DNA of 64,000 bases from Geomonas ferrireducens (GTDB lineage: Bacteria > Desulfobacterota > Desulfuromonadia > Geobacterales > Geobacteraceae). Location of the stretch: the NCBI RefSeq assembly GCF_004917065.1, contig NZ_SSYA01000001.1, forward strand, positions 495,001 through 559,000, read 5' to 3'. Position 1 is the first letter of the stretch, and each line of letters begins with the position of its first letter. The position numbers and the translations under genes were made by a program. The notes under the pieces were generated by a model. The model did no database searches. It saw only the letters and a list, made by a program, of their open reading frames with translations, and was not told where the DNA came from. This document shows, one piece after another, positions 30,036 to 40,678 of this stretch.

Positions 30036-30058
30036 GCGGGCCTTGGGCCCGCTTTTTT
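30036..30058 (+). terminator. Intrinsic terminator after the tandem small-protein genes
   Basis: Perfect stem GCGGGCC / GGCCCGC (30036-30042 with 30046-30052), loop TTG, followed by six Ts. Confidence 0.9.
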
Positions 30059-30181
30059 CGTGCCTCCGCTCCGTTCTATCCCCCTGCAAAACTGCGCCCA
30101 GCAAGGTGCGAAACAGTTTGACTATCGCATATCGCTCTGCGATAATTCGGCGTCTTAAATTCACCCGAAAGCGGAGCAATC

Positions 30182-31648
30182 ATGAAAAGATCCCTCGTCG
30201 CAACACTGGTTCTCCTGAGCGCACTGCTCGCCGCCACCGCAGCCTCCGCCGGCACCATCCGCGCCTATATCGCCGACTTCGCCGTGTCCCCGGCCGACAC
30301 AGCCAACCTGAAACCGACCCTGCAGCGCCTTCTGGCCACCCGTATCGCAGGCGACGGCCTCGTCACCGTCGACAGCGCCGCCGAGGCCGACGTGATCGTC
30401 TCCGGGAGCTACGTCACCCTGGGCAAGATGTTCAGCCTCGACGTGATCGCCAAGAACGCTTCCGGCAAGCAGGTGGCTGCGGCCTTCGAGCAGGGGGAGA
30501 GCGTGGACGCACTCATCCCGGCCATGGGCAAGCTCTCCGCGAAAATCAAGGGCGACATCCTGAGCCAGGTCAAAGCTTTGGCGGCCGCCCCGCCCCCCAC
30601 GGCCGCGCAAGTCGCACCGAGCGCCGAGATCATCAGGAAACCGGCCTCCGCCGAAATCGTCAAGGCCCCGACCGCTGAAATCGTGCGCAACGAGACGATG
30701 CCCGGCTGGTACAGCCAGCGCATCACCGGCGTCATGAGCGGGATCGCAACTTGGGGCACCAAGGACGTCGTGGTCGCCGACAACAACGGCATCCACGTCT
30801 ACCGTCCCGGCGCCAAACTGGATCTGGTTACCGAGGCAGCCCTTCCCGACCGGATGAAGATCCTCGGCGTCGACGCAATGGGGCCCGAGGCAAGCGGGCG
30901 CGTCCTCATCTTCGTGACCATCATAGACCGCGAGACCGTCGCATCCAGGATCTACGCCCTGCAAAACGACACCCTGAAGATCGTGGCGGAGGAGATCCCG
31001 TACATGTTCCGGTCTCTGTCCCCCTACGGCGGTCCGAAGAAGGTCTACGCCCAGCAGATGGGACGTTCCGAAGACTTCTACGGCGACGTGTACGAAGCAA
31101 GCATCGTCGACGGCGGTGTGAAGCTCGCAAACCCCATCAAGATGCCGCGTTACGCGAACATCTTCAACTTCAACATGTTCCGCGATAAAAGCGGTAAATC
31201 CTACCTGACCGCCTTCAGCGAAAGCGGCTATCTCCTGGTTTACTCCGATGCCGGCGAGGAGATCTGGAGAAGCAGCGACAAGCTCGGCGGCTCGGAGACC
31301 TACTTCCAGAAGAAGGATGCCGACGAAAGGACCACCGGCACCCCCTTCCGCACCCGCTTCATCGACCAGCGCATCGTGGTGACCGACAAGGGTGACGTGA
31401 TAGTGCCGCAAAACAGCGGCTTCTTCGTGCTCGGCAACCTCCGCTCCTACTCCAAGTACTCGATCGTCTCCTTCGCCTGGAACGGCTCCTCCCTCGAGGA
31501 GAGCTGGCGCACCAAGCAAAGCCAGAACTACCTGGCCGACTGGGCCTACAACCCGGCAGCTAAGGAGCTAACCCTCCTCGAGGTCGCCCAGAAGGGGACC
31601 TTCGGCGGCAAGGGTGGCAGCGTGGTGCGGGTTCTCGGCGTCGAGTAG
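30182..31648 (+). CDS. Periplasmic repeat protein (FG-GAP/VCBS-like) of unknown function
   Basis: 488 residues with a clear signal peptide (ASAG cleavage near residue 23). Residues about 24-125 resemble the nucleotide-independent N-domain of TolB/FlgO-like envelope proteins (IRAYIADFAV ... DADVIVSGSYV). A Pro/Ala-rich linker with IIRKPASAEIVKAPTAEIVR repeats joins it to a C-terminal beta-propeller-like region of about 320 residues with repeated short strands (KDVVVADNNGIHVYRPG). No catalytic motif is visible. I infer a periplasmic or outer-membrane-associated structural or sensing role. The gene seems to stand alone. Confidence 0.7.
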   Translation: MKRSLVATLVLLSALLAATAASAGTIRAYIADFAVSPADTANLKPTLQRLLATRIAGDGLVTVDSAAEADVIVSGSYVTLGKMFSLDVIAKNASGKQVAAAFEQGESVDALIPAMGKLSAKIKGDILSQVKALAAAPPPTAAQVAPSAEIIRKPASAEIVKAPTAEIVRNETMPGWYSQRITGVMSGIATWGTKDVVVADNNGIHVYRPGAKLDLVTEAALPDRMKILGVDAMGPEASGRVLIFVTIIDRETVASRIYALQNDTLKIVAEEIPYMFRSLSPYGGPKKVYAQQMGRSEDFYGDVYEASIVDGGVKLANPIKMPRYANIFNFNMFRDKSGKSYLTAFSESGYLLVYSDAGEEIWRSSDKLGGSETYFQKKDADERTTGTPFRTRFIDQRIVVTDKGDVIVPQNSGFFVLGNLRSYSKYSIVSFAWNGSSLEESWRTKQSQNYLADWAYNPAAKELTLLEVAQKGTFGGKGGSVVRVLGVE

Positions 31649-31655
31649 CTCAAAC

Positions 31656-31700
31656 GGCGGGGGGAATGGTCTTGACTTCCCCCCGCCATACTGTTACGAT
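31656..31700 (+). promoter_or_regulatory. Hairpin overlapping a candidate hisZ promoter
   Basis: Perfect 11-bp stem GGCGGGGGGAA / TTCCCCCCGCC (31656-31666 with 31677-31687) without a T-run. The loop and right arm overlap a promoter-like TTGACT (31672-31677), 17 bases, TACGAT (31695-31700). Confidence 0.5.
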
Positions 31701-31760
31701 TCCTCGCTTTCTTGCCACATTTAGCCGGACTGCCGGTACTCCCGGACGTTAGGACGACCC

Positions 31761-34371
<2,611 letters not shown>

Positions 34372-34388
34372 TTTTTTAATAAAAAGTG

Positions 34389-34417
34389 TTGACTGGCAGA
34401 AATCGATTTGCTATAAG
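34389..34417 (+). promoter_or_regulatory. Promoter of the tRNA cluster
   Basis: TTGACT (34389-34394), 17-base spacer, TATAAG (34412-34417), ending 26 bases before the first tRNA. Confidence 0.8.
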
Positions 34418-34443
34418 GTTGTTCTTGCTTCGCTGCACTGTTT

Positions 34444-34519
34444 GAGCCGCTAGCTCAGTTGGTAGAGCACCTGACTTTTAATCAGGTGGTCGTTGGTTCG
34501 ATCCCAACGCGGCTCACCA
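34444..34519 (+). tRNA. tRNA-Lys (TTT), copy 1
   Basis: Full cloverleaf: acceptor GAGCCGC / GCGGCTC, anticodon loop CTTTTAA (anticodon TTT), T-loop TTCGATC, encoded CCA. Confidence 0.97.
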
Positions 34520-34522
34520 TCC

Positions 34523-34600
34523 GTCCCCATCGTCTAGCCCGGCCCAGGACACCGCCCTTTCACGGCGGCGACGCCGGTTCAAATCCGGCTGGGGACGCCA
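34523..34600 (+). tRNA. tRNA-Glu (TTC), first isodecoder
   Basis: Acceptor GTCCCCA / TGGGGAC, anticodon loop CTTTCAC (TTC), T-arm GCCGG-TTCAAAT-CCGGC, encoded CCA. At 78 bases it is three longer than the second tRNA-Glu, with an expanded C-rich D-loop (AGCCCGGCCCAGG). Confidence 0.95.
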
Positions 34601-34637
34601 CTCAAACAACAGCATAAAGGGGATTTCCCCTTCGAGG

Positions 34638-34713
34638 GAGCCGCTAGCTCAGTTGGTAGAGCACCTGACTTTTAATCAGGTGGTCGTTGGTTCGATCCCA
34701 ACGCGGCTCACCA
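34638..34713 (+). tRNA. tRNA-Lys (TTT), copy 2
   Basis: Identical in sequence to the first tRNA-Lys, 194 bases downstream, with encoded CCA. A short hairpin AAGGGG / CCCCTT lies just upstream (34617-34632). Confidence 0.97.
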
Positions 34714-34720
34714 CCCCTCA

Positions 34721-34760
34721 AAAACAGGTTAAGTTTGCACCCAAACTTAACCTGTTTTTT
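34721..34760 (+). terminator. Strong terminator inside the tRNA cluster
   Basis: Perfect 17-bp stem (34721-34737 with 34742-34758; core CAGGTTAAGTTTG / CAAACTTAACCTG) and a T-run. It lies between the second tRNA-Lys and the last tRNA-Glu, only a few bases before the latter. Confidence 0.88.
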
Positions 34761-34762
34761 TC

Positions 34763-34837
34763 GGTCCCATCGTCTAGTGGTTAGGACACCGGCCTTTCAC
34801 GTCGGTAACAGGGGTTCAAGTCCCCTTGGGATCACCA
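34763..34837 (+). tRNA. tRNA-Glu (TTC), second isodecoder
   Basis: Acceptor GGTCCCA / TGGGATC, anticodon loop CTTTCAC, T-arm AGGGG-TTCAAGT-CCCCT, encoded CCA, standard D-loop. It differs at many positions from the first tRNA-Glu. Confidence 0.96.
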
Positions 34838-34844
34838 CCAAAAG

Positions 34845-34877
34845 AAAGGCCGCCTCCCTCAGGGAAGGCGGCCTTTT
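34845..34877. terminator. Bidirectional terminator after the tRNA cluster
   Basis: Stem AAGGCCGCCT / AGGCGGCCTT (34846-34855 with 34866-34875) flanked by A- and T-rich runs; serves the tRNAs and the convergent small ORF. Confidence 0.85.
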
Positions 34878-34901
34878 CTTTTTGCCGCTTCCGGCCCAGC
34901 C

Positions 34902-35060
34902 TTACGCTTCCTTTTTCCCCGGCCACACCCGCATGCAGTACGGACATTCCTTCACCTCGTACGGCACCGTATCGCGCAACTGCTCCTGGTCACGGCTTTC
35001 GGCGCACCCTTTGGCAACCGGATAGGTGTGGATGGTGTTCTGCTTGATGAAGTACAGCAT
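34902..35060 (-). CDS. Small CPYC-motif protein of unknown function
   Basis: 52 residues beginning MLYFIKQNTIHTYPVAKG. The ATG at 35060 has AAGGAGG nine bases upstream on the reverse strand, which decides the start over a longer frame. A CPYC motif at residues 39-42 and an additional Cys at 19 suggest a redox or zinc site. No signal peptide. A candidate promoter with perfect TTGACA (35140-35135) lies upstream. Family not recognised; short length makes homology judgement unsafe, but the ribosome site is convincing. Confidence 0.65.
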   Translation of the reverse strand: MLYFIKQNTIHTYPVAKGCAESRDQEQLRDTVPYEVKECPYCMRVWPGKKEA

Positions 35061-35231
35061 GACCTGCCTCCTTATTTCCAAAAGGATTCCCGGCGAAATC
35101 ACCGCCAATTGAAGAGTATGGTAAAGAACGATGTTGTCAACAGTGGGAAACTGGTCTAAAACTCATCCTGCTGCAGACAGTGTCACGCGTCCAGCGCCAA
35201 TGTCAGTAAATGCCGGTACGACCCATCCTCT

Positions 35232-36467
35232 ATGACTTCTCTCGACACCAAGACGCAGCACCCGCAGTCCGTGCTCGGCCACGAGCCGTTCCGTCTCTTC
35301 TGGCTCGCCCGCGTCTGCTCCTCGGTTGCGCTGCAGATGCAGGCGGTAGCGGTCGGTTGGCAGATCTATTCCCTGACCGGCTCCGTCTTCTACCTGGGAC
35401 TCGTGGGGCTCGCCCAGTTCCTCCCCATGTTCATGCTCACCCTCGCCGTGGGACACGTCGCCGACCGCTACGACAGGCGCCGCATCGCCGGGGCCTGCCA
35501 GGTGCTGGAGGGAGCGGCCCTGGTCGTACTGGCTCTTGGGACGTGGATGGGATGGCTGCAAAAGGAGGGGATTCTCGCCGTCGTCTTCGTCGCGGGCGCG
35601 CTGCGCGCCTTCGAGGGGCCGACCATGCTCACCCTGGTCCCGTGGCTTGTGCCGCAGCACCTGATCCCGCGCGCACAGGCGTGGTCCGCATCGGCGAACC
35701 AGACCGCGAGCATCGCCGGCCCGGCCCTGGGCGGCCTCCTCTACGCCCTCGGCCCCACCACGGTCTACGGTTCCGCCGCCGCCCTCTTCTTCTGCGCGAG
35801 CTTCCTTCTTTCCCGCATCGATGTGGAGCGTCCCCCCGCAAGCCGTGAGCCGGCCACCCTTACCTCCCTCTTTGCCGGGATCGCCTTCATCAGAAGCCGA
35901 CAGGAGATCCTGGGGGCCATCTCGCTCGACCTCTTCGCGGTACTCCTGGGGGGTGCGACGGCACTTTTGCCGGTGTTCGCCCGAGACATCCTGCACACCG
36001 GTCCGCTCGGTCTGGGTCTCTTGCGCGCCGCCCCGGCCCTGGGCGCCCTCGCCGTTTCGCTCTTTCTCGCCCGGAACCCGCTCGGTGGCCGGGTCGGGCG
36101 CACCATGTTCGTCAGCGTGTTCCTCTTCGGCGCGGCCACCGTCGTCTTCGGCCTCTCCAGCTCCTTCACCCTCTCCATGCTCTCCCTGGCCGTACTCGGA
36201 GCGGCCGACATAGTAAGTGTCGTCATCCGCTCGTCGCTCGTGCAGATCGAGACGCCGGACGAGATGCGCGGCAGGGTGAGCGCGGTCAACTCTATGTTCG
36301 TCGGGACCTCGAACCAGTTGGGGGAGTTCGAGTCAGGGGTGACGGCCGCCCTTTTCGGCACGGTGCCCGCCGTACTGATCGGTGGCGTCGGGACCATGCT
36401 CGTCGTGCTCTTGTGGATGCGTCTCTTCCCGAGACTCCTGGAAGTGGACCGATTGGGAAGGGAGTGA
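35232..36467 (+). CDS. MFS transporter (EntS/MFS_3-like)
   Basis: 411 residues with 12 predicted helices. The loop 2-3 signature of the superfamily is present as GHVADRYDRRR near residue 75. Overall resemblance is to the MFS_3/enterobactin-exporter-like efflux group (FRLFWLARVCSSVALQMQAVAVGWQIYSLTGS). The start at 35232 has no strong ribosome site. Substrate is unknown. Its stop is immediately adjacent to the stop of the convergent ferredoxin gene, with no space for a terminator. A second transporter of the same group lies at 55.2-56.5 kb, reverse strand. Confidence 0.85.
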   Translation: MTSLDTKTQHPQSVLGHEPFRLFWLARVCSSVALQMQAVAVGWQIYSLTGSVFYLGLVGLAQFLPMFMLTLAVGHVADRYDRRRIAGACQVLEGAALVVLALGTWMGWLQKEGILAVVFVAGALRAFEGPTMLTLVPWLVPQHLIPRAQAWSASANQTASIAGPALGGLLYALGPTTVYGSAAALFFCASFLLSRIDVERPPASREPATLTSLFAGIAFIRSRQEILGAISLDLFAVLLGGATALLPVFARDILHTGPLGLGLLRAAPALGALAVSLFLARNPLGGRVGRTMFVSVFLFGAATVVFGLSSSFTLSMLSLAVLGAADIVSVVIRSSLVQIETPDEMRGRVSAVNSMFVGTSNQLGEFESGVTAALFGTVPAVLIGGVGTMLVVLLWMRLFPRLLEVDRLGRE

Positions 36468-36665
36468 TCAGGAGAGGGCGCGCACCGGACAGGCAGCGAC
36501 GCAGGCGCCGCAGCAGGTGCAAAGCTGCGGGCGGACCAGCAGGGCGTACTTCCGGTACCCGGATACCTCGAGGGTGATGCACCGCTCGCGGCAGGCGGCA
36601 ACGCAGCGCCCGCAACCGGTGCAACGGTCGGGATCTATCTCCGGAAAGTCATGAGGCAGCGGCAT
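36468..36665 (-). CDS. 2[4Fe-4S] ferredoxin-like protein
   Basis: 65 residues. Two cluster motifs are present: C15-C18-C21-C25, and C49-C52-C55-C59 followed by Pro. The first lacks the usual Pro after the fourth Cys and has an extra Cys at 29; a further Cys is at 51. Such small ferredoxins carry electrons between oxidoreductases. It is encoded alone, convergent with the MFS gene and divergent from elbB, so its redox partner cannot be inferred. Confidence 0.88.
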   Translation of the reverse strand: MPLPHDFPEIDPDRCTGCGRCVAACRERCITLEVSGYRKYALLVRPQLCTCCGACVAACPVRALS

Positions 36666-36729
36666 TGTATCTGATCCTTGTCGTGACTGGTTGAGACCGA
36701 CAGCTTCTATTAAACAGAGCTAAAACCCC

Positions 36730-36758
36730 TTGCACAGCAACGGGGCAGCGCTTAGAAT
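36730..36758 (+). promoter_or_regulatory. Candidate promoter of elbB
   Basis: TTGCAC (36730-36735), 17-base spacer, TAGAAT (36753-36758). Confidence 0.6.
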
Positions 36759-36799
36759 ATCGCAGTCGACCTACACTACACAAGACAGGAGGTTCTTGA

Positions 36800-37456
36800 A
36801 TGAAAAAGATAGGCGTAATTCTCTCAGGCTGCGGTGTGCGCGACGGCAGCGAGATTCACGAGGCGGTGCTCACATTGCTCGCCATCGACAACAACGGCGC
36901 CAAGGCGGTCTGCTTCGCACCGGACGTGGAACTCGACGAGGTGAACCACGTGACCATGCAGGAGACCGGCGCGAAGCGCAGGGTGCTCGTGGAGGCGGCC
37001 CGCATCGCGCGCGGCGAGATCTCCGACGTGAAGAACGCGAAGGCCGCCGAGCTCGACGCCATCGTCTTCCCGGGTGGCTTCGGCGCCGCCAAGAACCTCT
37101 GCAACTTCGCGGCGGCGGGGCCTCAGGGTAGCGTGCAGCCCGACGTGCTCAAGCTGATCCGCGAGATGGCGGCGGCGAAAAAGCCGATCTGCGCCATCTG
37201 CATAGCACCCGCCGTCATCGCCCTCGCCCTCGGCAAGGAACTGGCACCGAAACTCACCATAGGCAACGACCCGGGCACCGCCCAGGCGATCGGCGCAACC
37301 GGCGCGACTCACGTCGAGTGCCCGGCGGTCGACTGCATCGTAGACCGCGACAACCTGATCGTCTCGTCCCCCGCCTACATGCTTGCCGGCGGCATCGCCG
37401 AGGCGGGAAAGGGGATCGAGAAGGCGATCAAGGCGACCCTCGAACTGATAAAGTAA
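36800..37456 (+). CDS. elbB: ElbB-like glutamine-amidotransferase-fold protein (DJ-1/PfpI superfamily)
   Basis: 218 residues with AGGAGG upstream of ATG 36800. It matches the ElbB (isoprenoid biosynthesis glyoxalase-like) family: VILSGCGVRDGSEIHEAV at the N-terminus, VFPGGFGAAKNLC near residue 92, and the nucleophile elbow ICAICIAPAVIA near residue 135 with the reactive Cys. Glyoxalase III-like activity has been attributed to E. coli ElbB; the true in vivo substrate is unclear. A hairpin separates it from the following outer-membrane protein gene. Confidence 0.9.
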   Translation: MKKIGVILSGCGVRDGSEIHEAVLTLLAIDNNGAKAVCFAPDVELDEVNHVTMQETGAKRRVLVEAARIARGEISDVKNAKAAELDAIVFPGGFGAAKNLCNFAAAGPQGSVQPDVLKLIREMAAAKKPICAICIAPAVIALALGKELAPKLTIGNDPGTAQAIGATGATHVECPAVDCIVDRDNLIVSSPAYMLAGGIAEAGKGIEKAIKATLELIK

Positions 37457-37510
37457 TCGCCCCGCGCAGGACGACCACGTCTCTCCTCACCGTAAAAAAC
37501 TTCATTGGGC

Positions 37511-37552
37511 TTGAAGGCTGCCGCATTTTGCCCTAAGATGCGGCAGCTTCAA
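37511..37552 (+). other. Stable hairpin between elbB and the beta-barrel gene
   Basis: TTGAAG-G-CTGCCGCAT paired with ATGCGGCAG-CTTCAA (37511-37526 with 37538-37552, one bulged G). There is no T-run, so it may be a weak terminator or a structured leader. Confidence 0.5.
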
Positions 37553-37581
37553 TGAACGCTTTTATGGAGGGAATACTACAG

Positions 37582-38169
37582 ATGCGCAAAATGTTACTGC
37601 TCTTGGCGGGCGCGCTGCTCATGGCAGCCCCCCTTGCGGGAGAGGCATCGGCGGAGGAGTTGAGGGGGAGGATCGCGGTGAGCGGCAAGATCGGTATCAC
37701 GAACCCCGCCGACTCCGAGATGAACAGCCAGTACGGCAAGATGGTGGTTTCCAGCGACGCGGGACTGATCGGGGGCCTAGGGCTCATGTTCGGGGTGGAT
37801 GACAACGTCGCGGTGGAGATGGAAGTAAGCCGCTCGTCCTTCGACACCTCGGACTTCGGCGACGCCGACGTGACCGACGTCTCCATAGGTGCCCAGTACC
37901 GCTTTCAGGGACAGAGAACCGTGGTTCCGTACGTGGGTGCCGGACTCGACGTCCTCATCAACGACCTGGATCGGAAGTACACCAACACAACTGTCGGCGC
38001 CCACGTAAGCGGCGGCCTGGACTGTTTCGTGAACCGGCAGGTGGCCCTCAACCTCGAGCTCAAGGGGATCGAGTCGTTCAAGGCGGACGTGGACGGCCCG
38101 AACGGCAGCGGTAAATTCGACCCCTCCGCCCTCTCCTTTACCGTAGGGGCGAGGTTCTTTTTCAACTAA
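37582..38169 (+). CDS. Outer-membrane beta-barrel protein (OmpA-like barrel)
   Basis: 195 residues from ATG 37582, chosen because GGAGGG lies 11 bases upstream and a clean signal peptide follows (cleavage near ASAEE); the ATG at 37552 adds ten residues inside the hairpin region. The mature part is an eight-strand-type small barrel with alternating hydrophobic residues (AVEMEVSRSSF, VSIGAQYRFQGQ, VVPYVGAGLDV) and ends in TVGARFFFN. One Cys is present in the mature part. Function unknown; similar small barrels are adhesins, stress proteins or structural porins. No partner is evident. Confidence 0.8.
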   Translation: MRKMLLLLAGALLMAAPLAGEASAEELRGRIAVSGKIGITNPADSEMNSQYGKMVVSSDAGLIGGLGLMFGVDDNVAVEMEVSRSSFDTSDFGDADVTDVSIGAQYRFQGQRTVVPYVGAGLDVLINDLDRKYTNTTVGAHVSGGLDCFVNRQVALNLELKGIESFKADVDGPNGSGKFDPSALSFTVGARFFFN

Positions 38170-38196
38170 GAAAGCGGCATCAGGAAAAGAACGACC

Positions 38197-38231
38197 GGCT
38201 CCCTCGCCCCTCTAACGAAGGGCAGGGAGCC
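38197..38231. other. Hairpin between convergent genes
   Basis: GGCTCCCT / AGGGAGCC (38197-38204 with 38224-38231) plus GCCC / GGGC, no T-run. It may act as a weak terminator between convergent genes. Confidence 0.45.
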
Positions 38232-38239
38232 AACACCTC

Positions 38240-39919
38240 TCAACCCGCTGTTTCCCCGCCAAACGCCTTCAGGTATTCACGCTTCAGACGGCCGGTATCG
38301 CCCCCCTCGATGAAATCCCAAGGGAGCATCTCGTCGAGCGGCACCTCCCGGTGCACGTACCCGTCGCAATCGAGGTCCGTCTCCCGCAGCGCCTCCTTCC
38401 AGTTGTGCAGCCGGTCCGCCGCGATGAGAAGTTCGGCAAGCCGCCGGTCCCCACGCGACAAAAGCGCCTGCTGGTACGCCTCGCGCGGGCTCTCCATCTG
38501 CAGCTTCACGTTGGAAAGCCGCCCGAGCGCCTTCTGCAGGAACTTCCATTTCTTCTCCAGCGACTTCACCGGCTCCATGGCGCACCACTGGAACGGGGTG
38601 AAGGGCTTGGGGATGAACGGGTTCACGGAAAGCTGGATCTCGCCCAGGCGCCGGTTCGCCTTCGCCGCCGCCAGCACCCGCTCCCTGATCTTCACCGTGA
38701 GCGCCACCAGCTCCTCCAGGTCCTCCTGGGTTTCGGTGGGAAGCCCGATGATGAAGTAGAGCTTCAGGTTCAATATGTCGTGACTCACCAGCATGTCGCA
38801 GGCGGCAAGGATCTGCTCCTCGTCGATCCCCTTCTTCACGAGATCCCTGAGGCGCTGCGAGCCTCCCTCGGGGGCGAGCGCTACCGACTTCTGCCCGCTC
38901 GCCTTGAGCGCCTCGATCATCCGGCCGTCCAGATGGTCGATCCGGAACGAGGAGACCGAGAACTTCCCCCCCGCGGCGACGATGTCGCAGCAGAGATCCC
39001 CGATGCCGGTGTAGTCCGAAACCGCGGCGGCCACGAGGCCCACCTTCCTACCCTCCCCCACACCTTTCATCACCTCCCGGTGCACGAGTTCCGGGGAGCG
39101 CGTCCGGTACGGCAGGTAGATGAATCCGGCGGCGCAGAAACGGCAGGCACGCGGGCAGCCGCGTGAGAGCTCGACCAGGTGCATCCCGGAGAATTCGGTC
39201 GCCTCGGTGTGGAGCACGGTGGCGGTAGGGCGGCTCTCCGGGTCGGGGTCCCAGAGGCGGCACACCTTGTCAGGTGCACCCGGCGCGACCTTGAGCGCCA
39301 CCTGCCGTGCCCCATCGTACTCCGGTTCGTACAGCGACGGCACGTACACGCCGGGGAGGACGGAGGCCTCCGCGAGAAGATCCCGGCGCGACCCGGCACC
39401 GCGCTGCAAAAGCTCGATTAGCGCGGGGAGGATGGGCTCGGCCTCCCCCACGCAGACGAGGTCGAGGAAGGGGGCAACCGGTTCCGGGTTCAGGAAAAAG
39501 GCCGCTCCTCCCGCCATGACAAGCGGCTGCAGCGGCGAACGTCCCGCCGCGAAAGGGTGGATCCCGCTGAGACGGAAGATGACGGGGAGGTTCAGGTAAT
39601 CGCTCTCGAAGGATATGGAAAAGGCGATGAGGTCGAACGAGGAGAGCGGACGTTCCGTCTCCAGGGAGAGAATCGTCTCCCGCGTCCGCTCGAGCTCCTC
39701 CAGCTCTTCCCGCTCCGGCAGGAAGGCACGATCGCAGGTGACGCCGGGGAGGGCGTTCAGCATGGCGTAAACCGCCTGGAAGCCCAGGTTGCTCATGGCG
39801 GAGTGGTAGCGGTTGGGGTAAACCAGACAGCAGGAGAGGCCTCCGCCACCCTTGCCGGTGACCGGGCCGCTTTCCCCTGCCAGAAGGGCGCGTTTTCTTT
39901 CGATGATCTTCCAAGACAT
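38240..39919 (-). CDS. B12-binding-like radical SAM protein
   Basis: 559 residues. The N-terminal ~190 residues resemble a cobalamin-binding-like Rossmann domain of the MiaB/BchE-type radical SAM proteins (CLVYPNRYHSAMSNLGFQAVY, VGEAEPILPALIELL). The radical SAM CxxxCxxC motif is RGCPRACRFCAAG near residue 250, with APEGGSQRLRDLVKKG further on. Family members use an [4Fe-4S] cluster and S-adenosylmethionine for radical chemistry; substrates of this subgroup are mostly unknown. Encoded alone on the reverse strand, divergent from the purine salvage genes. Confidence 0.88.
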   Translation of the reverse strand: MSWKIIERKRALLAGESGPVTGKGGGGLSCCLVYPNRYHSAMSNLGFQAVYAMLNALPGVTCDRAFLPEREELEELERTRETILSLETERPLSSFDLIAFSISFESDYLNLPVIFRLSGIHPFAAGRSPLQPLVMAGGAAFFLNPEPVAPFLDLVCVGEAEPILPALIELLQRGAGSRRDLLAEASVLPGVYVPSLYEPEYDGARQVALKVAPGAPDKVCRLWDPDPESRPTATVLHTEATEFSGMHLVELSRGCPRACRFCAAGFIYLPYRTRSPELVHREVMKGVGEGRKVGLVAAAVSDYTGIGDLCCDIVAAGGKFSVSSFRIDHLDGRMIEALKASGQKSVALAPEGGSQRLRDLVKKGIDEEQILAACDMLVSHDILNLKLYFIIGLPTETQEDLEELVALTVKIRERVLAAAKANRRLGEIQLSVNPFIPKPFTPFQWCAMEPVKSLEKKWKFLQKALGRLSNVKLQMESPREAYQQALLSRGDRRLAELLIAADRLHNWKEALRETDLDCDGYVHREVPLDEMLPWDFIEGGDTGRLKREYLKAFGGETAG

Positions 39920-40123
39920 TGCGCCAAATTACCATCTTTGGGCGACCGGGTGAAAGAAAAAAGAAGAAAGCGCAGCTTATGGAACCGCTCCGCTGCTCGC
40001 GCTGGACCCTGCACGCGCGCCGTATACGTGGGATCAAAACTAATGAAAGCACAATTACTTGTTTTTACACGACTAATCTGCTATGGTTCGGCCATTTTAA
40101 ACAAATGTTCCGAAGGAGCGGTA

Positions 40124-40678
40124 ATGGTACTCAAGGACATGGAGGACATCCGAAACAAAGCGGATTGTCTCAAGTCGGAGCAGGAAGTCGAGGAGGCGCT
40201 GTCACGCATGGCGCAGGAGATCGCGGAGCGCCTGGCGGGAACGGACCCGGTGGCATTCTGCATCATGAACGGCGGGTTGTTCGTGACCGGCAAACTGGTG
40301 GACAAGCTCCCCTTTGCCCTGGAGTTGGATTACCTCCACGCCACCCGTTACGGCGCGGAGCTTTTCGGCGGCAACCTGCTCTGGAAGGTGAAGCCGGAAC
40401 GCTCGCTGAAGGGACGCACGGTGCTCTTGATCGACGACATCCTGGACGAAGGGGTGACGCTCGCCGAGATCACCAAGTTCTGCCAGGAGGAAGGGGCGGC
40501 CCAGGTGTACACCGCCGTTCTCGTGGACAAGATACACGACCGCAAGGCGCCCGGCGCCAAGGCCGACTTCGTCGGTCTCGAGGTTGAAGACCGCTTCCTG
40601 TTCGGCTGCGGCATGGACATCGCAGGATACTGGCGCAATCTGCCCGCACTCTACGCTATGAAGGAGCAAAACCAGTAA
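40124..40678 (+). CDS. hpt: Hypoxanthine/guanine phosphoribosyltransferase
   Basis: 184 residues from ATG 40124 with GAAGGAG upstream; the much longer open frame beginning at 39557 runs antisense to the radical SAM gene and is not coding. The PRPP-binding motif is VLLIDDILDEG at about residues 105-115, and FVGLEVEDRFLFGCGMDIAGYWRNL matches the C-terminal HGPRT segment. It salvages hypoxanthine or guanine to IMP/GMP. Its stop overlaps the start of a purine permease gene (TAATG), so uptake and salvage are one operon. Confidence 0.88.
   Translation: MVLKDMEDIRNKADCLKSEQEVEEALSRMAQEIAERLAGTDPVAFCIMNGGLFVTGKLVDKLPFALELDYLHATRYGAELFGGNLLWKVKPERSLKGRTVLLIDDILDEGVTLAEITKFCQEEGAAQVYTAVLVDKIHDRKAPGAKADFVGLEVEDRFLFGCGMDIAGYWRNLPALYAMKEQNQ

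Noticed and set aside
39557-40123. Long N-terminal extension of the phosphoribosyltransferase
   Set aside because: The extension is antisense to the radical SAM gene. ATG 40124 has a good ribosome site and gives the normal family length.
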